From the NCBI GenBank assembly GCA_963762865.1, contig CAVXNC010000009.1, positions 62,001 to 126,000 of the forward strand: DNA of 64,000 bases. The letters run 5' to 3'. Positions 46,229-54,839 of this stretch are shown piece after piece. Under the pieces are notes generated by a model. The model did no database searches, had not been told where the DNA came from, and saw only the letters and a list, made by a program, of their open reading frames with translations. Position 1 is the stretch's first letter; each line of letters opens with the position of its first letter. Made by a program: the position numbers and the translations under genes. This DNA is from DATHAP01 sp963762865. GTDB taxonomy: Bacteria > Actinomycetota > Actinomycetes > JACCUZ01.

Positions 46229-46411
46229 TCAGCCGCCGGACTTGCGGCGGAACTGGCGCGTCGTCTTGTCGTTGTGCGCCGGGCCGACCCCGTGGGCGCC
46301 CTTGTGGTCCTCGCCGTGCGCGGCCTTCGACCTGGCCTGCTTGGCCTCCAGGGCCTCGCGCATCTTCTTCTGCACGTCGCTCTCGCCCTTGGGCGCCTTG
46401 CCGCCGGTCAT
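46229..46411 (-). CDS. DUF5302 family small protein
   Basis: 60 residues: VQKKMREALEAKQARSKAAH, a His/Gly-rich middle (GEDHKGAHGVGPAHND) and the conserved end KTTRQFRRKSGG. This matches the short, basic DUF5302 proteins of actinobacteria, whose function is unknown. The region is probably disordered apart from the first helix. Confidence 0.75.
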   Translation of the reverse strand: MTGGKAPKGESDVQKKMREALEAKQARSKAAHGEDHKGAHGVGPAHNDKTTRQFRRKSGG

Positions 46412-46485
46412 CGCCGCACCACCTTCCCGTCCGTGCCCATCCTTGCGTACGCCGCGACGCCCGATCTACCGGGTTCCCGCGTCGC

Positions 46486-47281
46486 TCACCCCAGGTACGC
46501 CGTGATGCCCTCGGCCAGGCCGCGGGCGTAGCGGTCCCGGCAGGCCGACGACGTCATGCACCGGGCGTCACCGGCGTTGCGCATGTTGCCCAGCTCGACC
46601 ATGACGGTCGGGACGTCTGCCATGTTCAGCGTCCCGAGGTCGCGGCGGGTGTCGAGCCCGTCGGCGCCGTACGCCGTCGACACGCCGAAGCCGGCGCCCA
46701 CGAGCCCCCGGCGCACCGCGAGGGCGAGCCGCTTGGAGGGGCCGGCGATGTCGTCGGTGTAGCCGTCGCGGACACCCGGCCGGATGACGAAGAAGCCGTG
46801 TGTCGACGACGCGGCCCCGTCGCCGTGCACCGACACCTCCAGGTCCGCGCCGACGCGCTCGCCGAAGCGGCCACGGGCGTCGACGCACGGCCCCCAGTCG
46901 TCGTAGCTGTTGGTCGTCCGGGTCAGACGGACCGTCGCCCCGAGGTCCTCGAGTCGCGACGCCAGCCGCCGGGTGACCCGCCAGGTGAAGGTCGCCTCCG
47001 GGAAGCCGCCGTTGGTCGCCGTCCCGGTGGTGTTGCACGGCTTCCAGATCCCGACCCACACCAGCTTGTTGATCCGCGACGGGTAGCGGCTGTTGCCGAG
47101 CTGGTGTCCGGGGTCGAGGGCCACGACCTTCCCGGCGAGCGGCAGCGCGGCCGACGGGAGCACAGCGCTCTGCGCCCGTCGTCGGCGCCGTCCGCGCGGT
47201 GGCCGCGCCGGGTGCCAGCGACGCCAGTACAAGGGGTGCCGTGACAACGGCCAGCACGGCGAGAGAGAGGCGGCGGCGCAC
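46486..47281 (-). pseudogene. Secreted N-acetylmuramoyl-L-alanine amidase (Amidase_3), one frameshift
   Basis: A Sec signal peptide is read from GTG 47281 (MRRRLSLAVLAVVTAPLVLA, then AATARTAP). The mature domain lies in the next frame: GKVVALDPGHQLGN (zinc His), GFPEATFTWRVTRRLASRLE, TRTTNSYDDWGPCVDARGRF, VSVHGDGAASSTHGFFVI (second His), and MVELGNMRNAGDARCM (catalytic Glu). One extra base at about 47165-47190 separates them. It cleaves the amide link between N-acetylmuramic acid and the stem peptide in peptidoglycan. It is divergent from the DinB-like gene. Confidence 0.85.
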
Positions 47282-47400
47282 CGGACCACTGTGGCAGCGT
47301 GTCGGGCTGTGTACACGGTGATCGCGCGGTGGCGGGCCCTCGAGCAGCAGATCGCGCCGCTACTCATCGAGCGCGAGTGGAACGGCTACGGTCCACCCCT

Positions 47401-48087
47401 GTGACGGGCGGCGGCGGCAAGGCACAGGGACGGGTGACCCGCGTCGCGGTCGAGGTCGGCCGGTCGGCCAAGCTCTTCGCGACGGCGCTGGACTACCCGG
47501 GCTGGTCGCGCGGGGTGGCCCGCAGGGCCGGGCTGGAGGCGGCACTTGAGGCGCTCGACGCCTACCGCGAGCGGTACGCCACGGTCGCCGCGGCCGGGCA
47601 GGTGCCGTTCCGCCCTCCGCGCACCTTCGACGTGGTCGAGACCCGGGACGGCGACGCCTCCACCGACTTCGGCGTGGCCAGCATCGGCTTCGCAGCCGAC
47701 GAGGAGCCGTGGACCGCCGCCGAGGCGCGACGACAGGTCGCCCTGCTGCGCGGGGCGTGGCAGGAGCTGGACCGGCTGGCTCGGGAGTCGTCGGCGACCC
47801 TTCTCCGCGGGCCGCGCGGCGGCGGGCGGGACCGGGACGACATCGTCCGCCACGTCGTCGAGGCCGAGCGCGGCTACGCCCGCCGGCTCGACGTCCGGCA
47901 CCCGCCCTTCGACCCGTTCGACCTCGAGGCCCGCGAAGCCTTGCGCGGCGAAGTTGTCGAGGTGCTGCTCGCGGCACGTGACATGACGCCCGCGACCGAG
48001 CGTGGCTGGACGCCTCGCTACGCGTTGCGCCGCTTCACCTGGCACGTCGTCGACCACGTGTGGGAGATCGAGGACAAGCAGACCTGA
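47401..48087 (+). CDS. DinB-like protein
   Basis: 228 residues from GTG 47401. A four-helix DinB/maleylpyruvate isomerase-like fold is suggested by LLRGAWQELDRLARESSATL, DDIVRHVVEAERGYARRLDV and the terminal YALRRFTWHVVDHVWEIEDK, with His residues placed to bind a metal. Many actinobacterial relatives are mycothiol-dependent transferases; the activity here is not shown. Confidence 0.65.
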   Translation: MTGGGGKAQGRVTRVAVEVGRSAKLFATALDYPGWSRGVARRAGLEAALEALDAYRERYATVAAAGQVPFRPPRTFDVVETRDGDASTDFGVASIGFAADEEPWTAAEARRQVALLRGAWQELDRLARESSATLLRGPRGGGRDRDDIVRHVVEAERGYARRLDVRHPPFDPFDLEAREALRGEVVEVLLAARDMTPATERGWTPRYALRRFTWHVVDHVWEIEDKQT

Positions 48088-48172
48088 CGCCGGGCACGAC
48101 ACCCGCGGCGGCTGTCGCGGCGGCGGCAATTCCGCCTGCGCCGGCCCGGCCGGGCTGACACCCTTGGGCCTC

Positions 48173-49546
48173 GTGTCCGACGGTCCGTCCCTGCGCGAGC
48201 GCATCGCCCGCCTTCGGGTCGACATCACGCCGCTGCGCACGTCGCGCGACTTCCGGCGGCTCTTCGCGGCCGGCACGGTGTTCTACATCGGGGCGATGGT
48301 CAGCTACGTCGCGCTGCCCTACCAGATCTACCAGCTGACGAGGTCGAACTTCGCTGTCGGGGCGATGGCCCTCGTCGAGCTGGTGCCGCTCATCGTCTTC
48401 GGTCTCTACGGCGGAGCGCTCGCCGACCACGTCGACCGTCGCAAGATGCTGGTGCTCTGCGGCATCGCCCAGGTCGTGCTGACCGGCGCCCTGCTGGGCA
48501 ACGCGCTGCTCGACGACCCCAGCGTGTGGACCATCTACGTCGTCGGCTTCCTGCTCACCATCGCCCAGTCGCTGCAGCGGCCCAGCCGCGAGGCGCTGCT
48601 CCCTCGCGTCGTGCGGCACGACGAGATGGCCGCGGCGACCGCCGTGGCCTCCCTCGGCATGCAGGTCGGCACGCTGCTCGGTCCGGCCCTCGGCGGTGTC
48701 CTCGTCGCGACGGTCGGCGTGCCGTGGGCCTACACCGTCGACATGGCCGGGCTCGTGGTCGCGACGCTGCTCTTCGCGTCGATGCGCCGCTACCCGCCGA
48801 CCGAGCACTCGACGCCGCCGAGTGTCGGCGCCATCGTCGGCGGCATCCGCTACGCGGTCGGCCGGCGAGACCTGCTCGGCACCTACGTCATCGACATGGT
48901 CGCGATGTTCATGGCGATGCCGATCGTGCTGTTCCCGGCTTTCGCCGAGGAGGTGCTCGAGAGGCCGGGCTTCCTCGGCCTGCTCTACACCGCGGAGAGC
49001 GTCGGCAGCCTGCTCGCCACCCTCAGCAGCGGGTGGACGACCCGCTTCCACCACCACGGCCGGGCCGTCGTGGTGGCGTCGATGTGCTGGGGCGCCTCGA
49101 TGGCCCTGGTCGGCCTGTCACCCAACGTGTGGTTCGCGCTGGTCTTCCTGGCGCTCGCCGGCGCCTCGGACATGATCAGCGGCATCTTCCGCAGCACCAT
49201 CTGGAACCAGACGATCCCCGACCACCTGCGCGGCCGGCTGGCCGGCATCGAGATGCTCTCCTACTCGCTCGGCCCGATGGGCGGCTCCGCGCGGGCCGGT
49301 CTGGTGGCCGACCTGACGACCGTACGCACCTCGATCGTCAGCGGCGGCGTGCTCTGCGTCGCGGGCGTCGCAGCCACCGCCGCGGTGCTGCGCGACTTCT
49401 GGCACTACGACTCCCGCACCGACGAGCACGCCACCCGCGAGCGGGCGATCCGGGAGAAGCGGGCCGCCGAGGACGCCGCGCGGCACGTCGCGGAAGAGCT
49501 CGCCGAACCGGTGGACACCACCGACGCGGCGCACTTCCCGCGCTGA
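48173..49546 (+). CDS. MFS transporter, EntS/enterobactin-exporter type
   Basis: 457 residues from GTG 48173. An N-terminal cytoplasmic stretch is followed by 12 hydrophobic segments: FRRLFAAGTVFYIGAMVSYV, GALADHVDRRKMLVLC (motif A), QSLQRPSREALLPRVV, AVASLGMQVGTLLGPALGGV and DMISGIFRSTIWNQTIPDHL. A charged helical tail of about 55 residues ends the protein. The pattern is that of EntS-like exporters (MFS_3), which export siderophores or other small molecules; no siderophore genes are nearby. Confidence 0.88.
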   Translation: MSDGPSLRERIARLRVDITPLRTSRDFRRLFAAGTVFYIGAMVSYVALPYQIYQLTRSNFAVGAMALVELVPLIVFGLYGGALADHVDRRKMLVLCGIAQVVLTGALLGNALLDDPSVWTIYVVGFLLTIAQSLQRPSREALLPRVVRHDEMAAATAVASLGMQVGTLLGPALGGVLVATVGVPWAYTVDMAGLVVATLLFASMRRYPPTEHSTPPSVGAIVGGIRYAVGRRDLLGTYVIDMVAMFMAMPIVLFPAFAEEVLERPGFLGLLYTAESVGSLLATLSSGWTTRFHHHGRAVVVASMCWGASMALVGLSPNVWFALVFLALAGASDMISGIFRSTIWNQTIPDHLRGRLAGIEMLSYSLGPMGGSARAGLVADLTTVRTSIVSGGVLCVAGVAATAAVLRDFWHYDSRTDEHATRERAIREKRAAEDAARHVAEELAEPVDTTDAAHFPR

Positions 49547-49562
49547 GGTCGACGCGATCCGG

Positions 49563-50609
49563 TCAGGAGTCGCTGGAGCGTGCCCACAGGTTGATGCCGG
49601 AGTCGACGGCGTGCGCCTCGACCGTGGCCAGCTCCTCGTCGGCGAAGTCGAGGTTCTCCAGGGCCGCGAGGCTGTCGTCGAGCTGCCCGACGCTGCTGGC
49701 GCCGATCAGCGCAGACGTCACGCGCGGGTCGCGGAGCACCCACGCCAGCGCCAGCTGCGCGAGGCTCTGGCCGCGGCCGCGGGCCACGTCGTTGAGGGCA
49801 CGTACGTGGCTGAGGCTCTCGTCGGTCAGCAGACCCGGGTCGAGCGACTTGCCCTGCGCCGCCCGCGAGCCCTCCGGGACGCCGTCGAGGTAGCGGTCGG
49901 TGAGCATCCCCTGGGCGAGCGGCGAGAACGCGATGCAGCCGACGCCCTCGTCCTCGACGACCTCGAGCAGCGACGGGTCCCCGCCCTCGACCCACCGGTT
50001 GAGCATCGAGTACGACGGCTGGTGGATCAGCAGCGGAGTCCCCAGGTCGCGCAGGATCGCGGCGGCCTCGCGGGTGCGCTCGGCGGAGTAGGACGAGATG
50101 CCGGCGTAGAGCGCCTTGCCCTGTCGGACCGCGGTGTCGAGGGCGCCCATGGTCTCCTCGAGCGGGGTGTCCGGGTCGATGCGGTGGCTGTAGAAGATGT
50201 CGACGTAGTCCAGGCCCATCCGGTGCAGGGACTGGTCGAGGCTGGCGAGCACGTACTTGCGCGAGCCCCACTCGCCGTAGGGGCCGGGCCACATGTCGTA
50301 GCCCGCCTTGGTCGAGATGACCAGCTCGTCCCGGTAGGGGCGGAAGTCGTCGCGCAGGTGGCGGCCGAAGTTGGTCTCCGCGGCGCCGTAGGGCGGGCCG
50401 TAGTTGTTGGCCAGGTCGAAGTGGGTCACGCCGCGGTCGAAGGCCCGGCGAAGGATCGCGCGCTGGGTCTCGAAGGGCTTGTCGTCGCCGAAGTTGTGCC
50501 AGAGGCCGAGTGAGATCGCGGGCAGCTGGAGCCCGCTGCGACCGCAGCGGCGGTAGGTCATCGCGTCGTAGCGGTCCGCGGAGGGGGCGTAGGGCGGTGG
50601 CGTCGTCAC
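49563..50609 (-). CDS. Aldo/keto reductase, L-glyceraldehyde-3-phosphate reductase (YghZ) type
   Basis: 348 residues from GTG 50609. AKR14-type motifs: YRRCGRSGLQLPAISLGLWH, FDLANNYGPPYGAAETNFGR (catalytic Asp and Tyr), VISTKAGYDMWPGPYGEWGS, YVDIFYSHRIDPDTPLEETM (catalytic His) and SALIGASSVGQLDDSL (NADPH site). E. coli YghZ reduces L-glyceraldehyde 3-phosphate and methylglyoxal. Confidence 0.92.
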   Translation of the reverse strand: MTTPPPYAPSADRYDAMTYRRCGRSGLQLPAISLGLWHNFGDDKPFETQRAILRRAFDRGVTHFDLANNYGPPYGAAETNFGRHLRDDFRPYRDELVISTKAGYDMWPGPYGEWGSRKYVLASLDQSLHRMGLDYVDIFYSHRIDPDTPLEETMGALDTAVRQGKALYAGISSYSAERTREAAAILRDLGTPLLIHQPSYSMLNRWVEGGDPSLLEVVEDEGVGCIAFSPLAQGMLTDRYLDGVPEGSRAAQGKSLDPGLLTDESLSHVRALNDVARGRGQSLAQLALAWVLRDPRVTSALIGASSVGQLDDSLAALENLDFADEELATVEAHAVDSGINLWARSSDS

Positions 50610-50755
50610 GACGCCAGTCTTCCATCGGGCCAAGCCCGGTCGCTCCCCGGCCGATGAGGCCCCGGCGAGGCGCCACGGACGACGATCTGCACAGGTCGCC
50701 CGACACGGGGGCTCCGGGGCAGCCATAATGGACGGCCGCTCTGAGAGGAAGTCTG

Positions 50756-53026
50756 TTGGCCCACCCTGCTGAGGCATTCGACGCCGAGCATCCCCAGATC
50801 ACCGGGGAGCTCTCGTCCGAGCAGTCCTACGTGGACACGCTCTACGCACGGCTGGACCTGCTGCGGGCCCGCACGGCCCGGGAGCTGGCCGACATCCGGC
50901 GCGCCGGGCCCAGCGGCACGCCGCAGAACCGCTCCGAGCGCGACGCGTTCGCCCAGCTGCACGAGGACCGGCTCGCCCAGCTGGAGGCGGTGGAGGACCG
51001 GCTGGCCTTCGGGCGGCTCGACCTGCAGGGCGGGGCCCGCCGCTACATCGGCCGCCTCGGGCTCTCCGACGAGGAGCAGACCCAGCTCCTCGTCGACTGG
51101 CGGGCACCGGCCGCGCGGACCTTCTACCAGGCGACGGCGGCCGCCCCGCAGGACGTCGTACGTCGCCGGCACCTCTCGACGCGCGGTCGCAGCGTGGTCG
51201 GCCTCGAGGACGAGGTGCTCGACCTGGCCGCCATGGACGACGGCGACCGGGCGACCCTGGCCGGCGAGGGTGCCCTGATGGCCGCCGTCGGCGCCCACCG
51301 CACCGGGCGGATGGGCGACATCGTCGCGACCATCCAGGCCGAGCAGGACCGGGTGATCCGCAGCGACCTGACGGGTGCCCTGGTCGTCCAGGGCGGTCCC
51401 GGCACCGGCAAGACCGCCGTGGCGCTGCACCGGGCGGCGTACCTCCTCTACACCTACCGCGACCGCCTGGCCCGCAGCGGCGTGCTGCTGGTCGGGCCCA
51501 ACCCGCTCTTCCTGCGCTACATCGAGCAGGTGCTCCCGTCGCTCGGCGAGACCGGCGTCGTGCTGTCGACGGCCGGCGACCTCTACCCGGGCGTGAGCGG
51601 CGTCGACGAGCCCGACCCCGAGGTCGCCCGGGTCAAGGGCGACCCGCGGATGGCGCGGGTGCTGTCCCGCGCGGTGCGTGACCGGCAACGGCTGCCCGAC
51701 GGACCGCGCAAGCTGCTGGTCGACGGGACGGCCGTCGAGCTGACGGTCGACGCGGTGGCCGCGGCCAGGGCCCGGGCGCGACGTACCCGCAAGCCGCACA
51801 ACATCGCACGCGAGGGCTTCCTCCGCGACCTGATGGACCAGCTGGCGCTCGAGCTGGCGACGGCGCTCGGGACCGACGTCGACGCCGACAGCCGCACGGA
51901 CCTGCTCGCCGACCTGCGCGACAGCCCCGACGTGCGCCGCGAGCTCAACCTCGCCTGGATGCCGCTGTCGCCGACCCGGGTGCTGGCCGACCTCTACGCC
52001 GACCCCGCCAGGCTGGCCGCGGCGTCGCCCGAGCTGAGCGGACCGGAGCGGCAGCTGCTGGCGCGCGCTCGGGACGCCGCGTGGACGGTCGCGGACGTGC
52101 CGCTGCTCGACGAGCTCGCCGAGCTGCTCGGCGACGTCACGACCGGCGACCGCGCGGCCGAGGCCGCCGCCCGCGCCCAGCGCGCCGAGGACCTGGCGGC
52201 CGCGCAGGCCGTGGTGAGCAACCTGGACACCGCGATCCGGCCGTCCGCCGAGCAGATCGTCGAGCGGTTCGCCGACACCGGTCCGCGGCTGACCGTGGCC
52301 GAGCGCGCCGAGTCCGACCGGACCTGGGCCTTCGGGCACCTGGTCGTCGACGAGGCGCAGGAGCTCTCGCCGATGATGTGGCGCCTGCTCATGCGTCGCT
52401 GCCCGTCACGGTCGCTGACGCTGGTGGGCGACGTCGCCCAGGTGGGCTCGGCGGCCGGCACCTCGTCCTGGGGGGCAGTCCTCGACCCCTACGTGGCGGG
52501 TCGGTGGCACCAGGAGGAGCTGACGGTCAACTACCGCACACCCGCGCAGGTGATGCGGATCGCGTCGGCGATGCTGGCGGCTGCCGGCATCGCGGCATCG
52601 ACGCCGGAGTCGGTGCGCGACGGCGACCGCTCGCCGGCCGCGCGGCGGGTGCGGCCGGGGGGCCTGGCCGGCGCACTGCGCGACGCGGTGAGCGCGGAGC
52701 TGGACGGCCTCGGCGGTGGCCGGCTGGCCGTCGTCACGCCGACCGGCCGCGACGAGGCGTTGCGGACGGCCCTGACGGCCGGGCTCCCGGCGGGGACGGT
52801 CGGATCCGGTCGTACGACGCTGGACAGCCCGGTCTCGGTGTTCCCGGTGGGTGGGGTGAAGGGTCTGGAGTTCGACGTCGTGGTCGTCGTGGAACCGGCC
52901 GAGATCATGGCCGCCTCGGCCCGCGGCGCCAACGACCTCTACGTCGCCCTGACCCGGCCGACCCAGCACCTGCTGGTCCTGCACACCGGCGACCTGCCCG
53001 CCGGCATGGACGAGCTCGTCTCCTGA
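50756..53026 (+). CDS. HelD/HelR-type RNA polymerase-associated ATPase
   Basis: 756 residues from TTG 50756; AGAGGAAG 4-6 nt upstream decides this start, and a CATAAT -10-like hexamer lies at 50723. The N-terminal coiled coil (about 1-70) is followed by a UvrD-like motor with Walker A GGPGTGKTAVALHRAAYLLY (about 213), Walker B LVVDEAQELSPMMW (about 532), GDVAQVGSAAGTSSW, GVKGLEFDVVVVVEP (about 700) and NDLYVALTRPTQHL. Actinobacterial HelD proteins release stalled or rifampicin-blocked RNA polymerase; the HelR subgroup gives rifampicin tolerance. Which subgroup this is depends on the central clamp-opening loop, which I cannot resolve. It is not a DNA repair helicase despite frequent labels. 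Confidence 0.85.
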   Translation: MAHPAEAFDAEHPQITGELSSEQSYVDTLYARLDLLRARTARELADIRRAGPSGTPQNRSERDAFAQLHEDRLAQLEAVEDRLAFGRLDLQGGARRYIGRLGLSDEEQTQLLVDWRAPAARTFYQATAAAPQDVVRRRHLSTRGRSVVGLEDEVLDLAAMDDGDRATLAGEGALMAAVGAHRTGRMGDIVATIQAEQDRVIRSDLTGALVVQGGPGTGKTAVALHRAAYLLYTYRDRLARSGVLLVGPNPLFLRYIEQVLPSLGETGVVLSTAGDLYPGVSGVDEPDPEVARVKGDPRMARVLSRAVRDRQRLPDGPRKLLVDGTAVELTVDAVAAARARARRTRKPHNIAREGFLRDLMDQLALELATALGTDVDADSRTDLLADLRDSPDVRRELNLAWMPLSPTRVLADLYADPARLAAASPELSGPERQLLARARDAAWTVADVPLLDELAELLGDVTTGDRAAEAAARAQRAEDLAAAQAVVSNLDTAIRPSAEQIVERFADTGPRLTVAERAESDRTWAFGHLVVDEAQELSPMMWRLLMRRCPSRSLTLVGDVAQVGSAAGTSSWGAVLDPYVAGRWHQEELTVNYRTPAQVMRIASAMLAAAGIAASTPESVRDGDRSPAARRVRPGGLAGALRDAVSAELDGLGGGRLAVVTPTGRDEALRTALTAGLPAGTVGSGRTTLDSPVSVFPVGGVKGLEFDVVVVVEPAEIMAASARGANDLYVALTRPTQHLLVLHTGDLPAGMDELVS

Positions 53027-53043
53027 CCGGTAGGCGGCAGGGG

Positions 53044-54195
53044 TCAGGTGCGCAGGCGACGGGTCAGGCCGGAGGGGGCCGGCCAGGAGCTGCGCAGCTC
53101 TGCGCGGGCGTCGCTGTCGACGTCGCGCAGCAGGCGGTCGATGTGCGAGGTCAGGGCGCCGTGCATGGACCACTGGTCCTCCCGCATCCGGTCCTCCTGG
53201 CGCAGCAGGTCGGCGAGCCGGTGCCGGTCCTCCCACGCGGCCGCGAGCGCGTCGCGCAGCCGCTGGTCCTGCGGCCCGCCGCCGAGCACCTCCGAGCCCA
53301 CCAGCCCGCCGTAGGCCTCGACCGCGTCGGCCACGTCGGCCAGCAGGTCGGACAGCGTCTCGCGGACGTCCGCCGCGTAGACCGGTTCGGGCCCGTCAGC
53401 GCTGGCCAGGTCCACCAGCGACCGGCACACGCCGCGCAGCGACACCGCGGCCCGCTCCAGCGCCTCGAGGCCGGTGCGCAGGCTCACCTGGGCGTGCGGC
53501 CGCCGCAGCGCGCGCGGGTTGAGCCGCAGGCTGCTGCCCGAGCGCTCCAGCGCCCGGTCGGCGCGCAGGATCTCCCGGCCCAGCCCCCGCGCCTCGTCCA
53601 GCCAGCGCAGGGCCTCGTCCCGGCCGTACTCCTGACGCACCTCCGTCGACACCCGCCGGAGCACCTCCGCCGCGGTCCGCGCCAGGTTGTTGACCGCGTC
53701 GGACGCCGGCCGGACGTAGAGGGGCGGCGCCACGGCCGCTCCGACGACGACGCCCACCACGGCCCCGATGACGGTCTCGAGGACCCGGCTGGTGGCCACG
53801 CTGTCAGTGCCGCCGACGGCGAGCACGAGCATCGCGCTGATCGGCACCTCCGAGACCTCCGCGCCGAGCCGCAGCAGCCGGCCGAGGATCAGTGACCCGG
53901 CGACCGCGATGCCCAGGCTCCACCAGGTCAGCGGGACCAGGGCCGAGATGCCGACGGCCACCAGGACCCCGACGAGGACACCGACGACCCGGCGCATCCC
54001 GGTGCGGAGCGTGTCGTAGAGCGTCAGCTGCACCACGAGGAGCGCCGTCAGGGGCGCCAGCACCGGGCGTGGGTTCTCCGACAGGGGCAGCGCGACGACG
54101 TACGCCACGACGGCCGCGGACGTGGCCTTCGCCGTGCGCACCCCGCGCAGGCGCACCCGCCCGTCCCCGCGCAGGAGGAACGGGGGAACCTTCAC
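53044..54195 (-). CDS. FUSC family membrane protein
   Basis: 383 residues from ATG 54195. The first 160 or so residues hold six hydrophobic segments with the FUSC pattern (PRPVLAPLTALLVVQLTLYD, RRVVGVLVGVLVAVG, VIGAVVGVVVGAAVAPPLYV). The rest is a cytoplasmic helical domain with many Arg/Leu repeats. Fusaric acid resistance-like proteins are thought to export aromatic acids or, in mycobacteria, are labelled FUSC/ArAE. Probably in one unit with the next minus-strand gene upstream (54218-54616). Confidence 0.8.
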   Translation of the reverse strand: MKVPPFLLRGDGRVRLRGVRTAKATSAAVVAYVVALPLSENPRPVLAPLTALLVVQLTLYDTLRTGMRRVVGVLVGVLVAVGISALVPLTWWSLGIAVAGSLILGRLLRLGAEVSEVPISAMLVLAVGGTDSVATSRVLETVIGAVVGVVVGAAVAPPLYVRPASDAVNNLARTAAEVLRRVSTEVRQEYGRDEALRWLDEARGLGREILRADRALERSGSSLRLNPRALRRPHAQVSLRTGLEALERAAVSLRGVCRSLVDLASADGPEPVYAADVRETLSDLLADVADAVEAYGGLVGSEVLGGGPQDQRLRDALAAAWEDRHRLADLLRQEDRMREDQWSMHGALTSHIDRLLRDVDSDARAELRSSWPAPSGLTRRLRT

Positions 54196-54217
54196 GCAGG
54201 CTCCTGTCGCCCGTCCG

Positions 54218-54616
54218 TCACCACGTCAAACCGTGTCGGGCGAGGGCCGCCTCGACGGTGAGCCGCTCGATCGGGTCCAGCGGTGGCCACGGCGCGGTCT
54301 CGCCCTCGCTCACCTCGAGCGTGCGGCAGGCGGAGACCAGGACCCAGTCGTAGGCGAGCGCCGCGGCCGTGACCCGCTCCATCTTGGCGGGCTGCTCGGT
54401 GTCGTAGACGGTCTCGAGGTACGCGGCCAGCCGGCGCAGGTCGGCGGCGAGCTGCTCGACGGGCACCGTGACGGCCTGCGGGGGCTGCGGCCGCACCCGG
54501 CGCCAGCCCCTCGCGAGGGCCGCGACCGGGCGGTCCAGGTGGCCGAGCAGCCAGGCAGCGCCCAGCACGGCGGCCAGCAGACCGGCGCCGAGCACCAGCT
54601 CCACCTGCGAGGCCAC
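54218..54616 (-). CDS. Small membrane-anchored protein, unknown function
   Basis: 132 residues. One N-terminal membrane segment (LVLGAGLLAAVLGAAWLLG, about 7-25) is followed by a basic stretch and a soluble helical domain (VEQLAADLRRLAAYLETVYD, AALAYDWVLVSACRTLEVSE) ending DPIERLTVEAALARHGLTW. The C-terminal half is conserved-looking across actinobacteria. Its stop is 22 nt from the FUSC start, suggesting co-transcription. Confidence 0.65.
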   Translation of the reverse strand: MASQVELVLGAGLLAAVLGAAWLLGHLDRPVAALARGWRRVRPQPPQAVTVPVEQLAADLRRLAAYLETVYDTEQPAKMERVTAAALAYDWVLVSACRTLEVSEGETAPWPPLDPIERLTVEAALARHGLTW

Positions 54617-54750
54617 GCCGCCTCACCTCCTCTCCCCAGGATGCCTCCGCGAGCCCGCTCGCGACAGGACCCGACTAGTCCGAAATGCGCACCACGGGGA
54701 GTCGATCCGTAGACAAAGGGGACGGAAACGACAAGCCCCCGGCAGAAGGG

Positions 54751-54779
54751 GGGACATGCGCGGTGCCGCGACCTAGACT
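54751..54779 (+). promoter_or_regulatory. Candidate promoter of the adenylate cyclase gene
   Basis: GGGACA (54751-54756), a 17-bp spacer and TAGACT (54774-54779), 60 nt before the cyclase ATG. The -10 fits well and the -35 only partly. The rest of the 223-nt divergent space (54617-54839) shows no strong palindrome. Confidence 0.4.
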
Positions 54780-54839
54780 CCTGCTGCATCGGCCCCCGGT
54801 CTCCCAGACGGCCCGGAGCCGGCCGGAGGGTGGGGCGGA

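Noticed and set aside
50631..50755. Possible rifamycin-associated element upstream of the HelD/HelR-type gene
   Set aside because: GGGGGCTCCGGGGCAGCC shares only part of the known palindromic element and lacks its symmetry; not listed as a feature.
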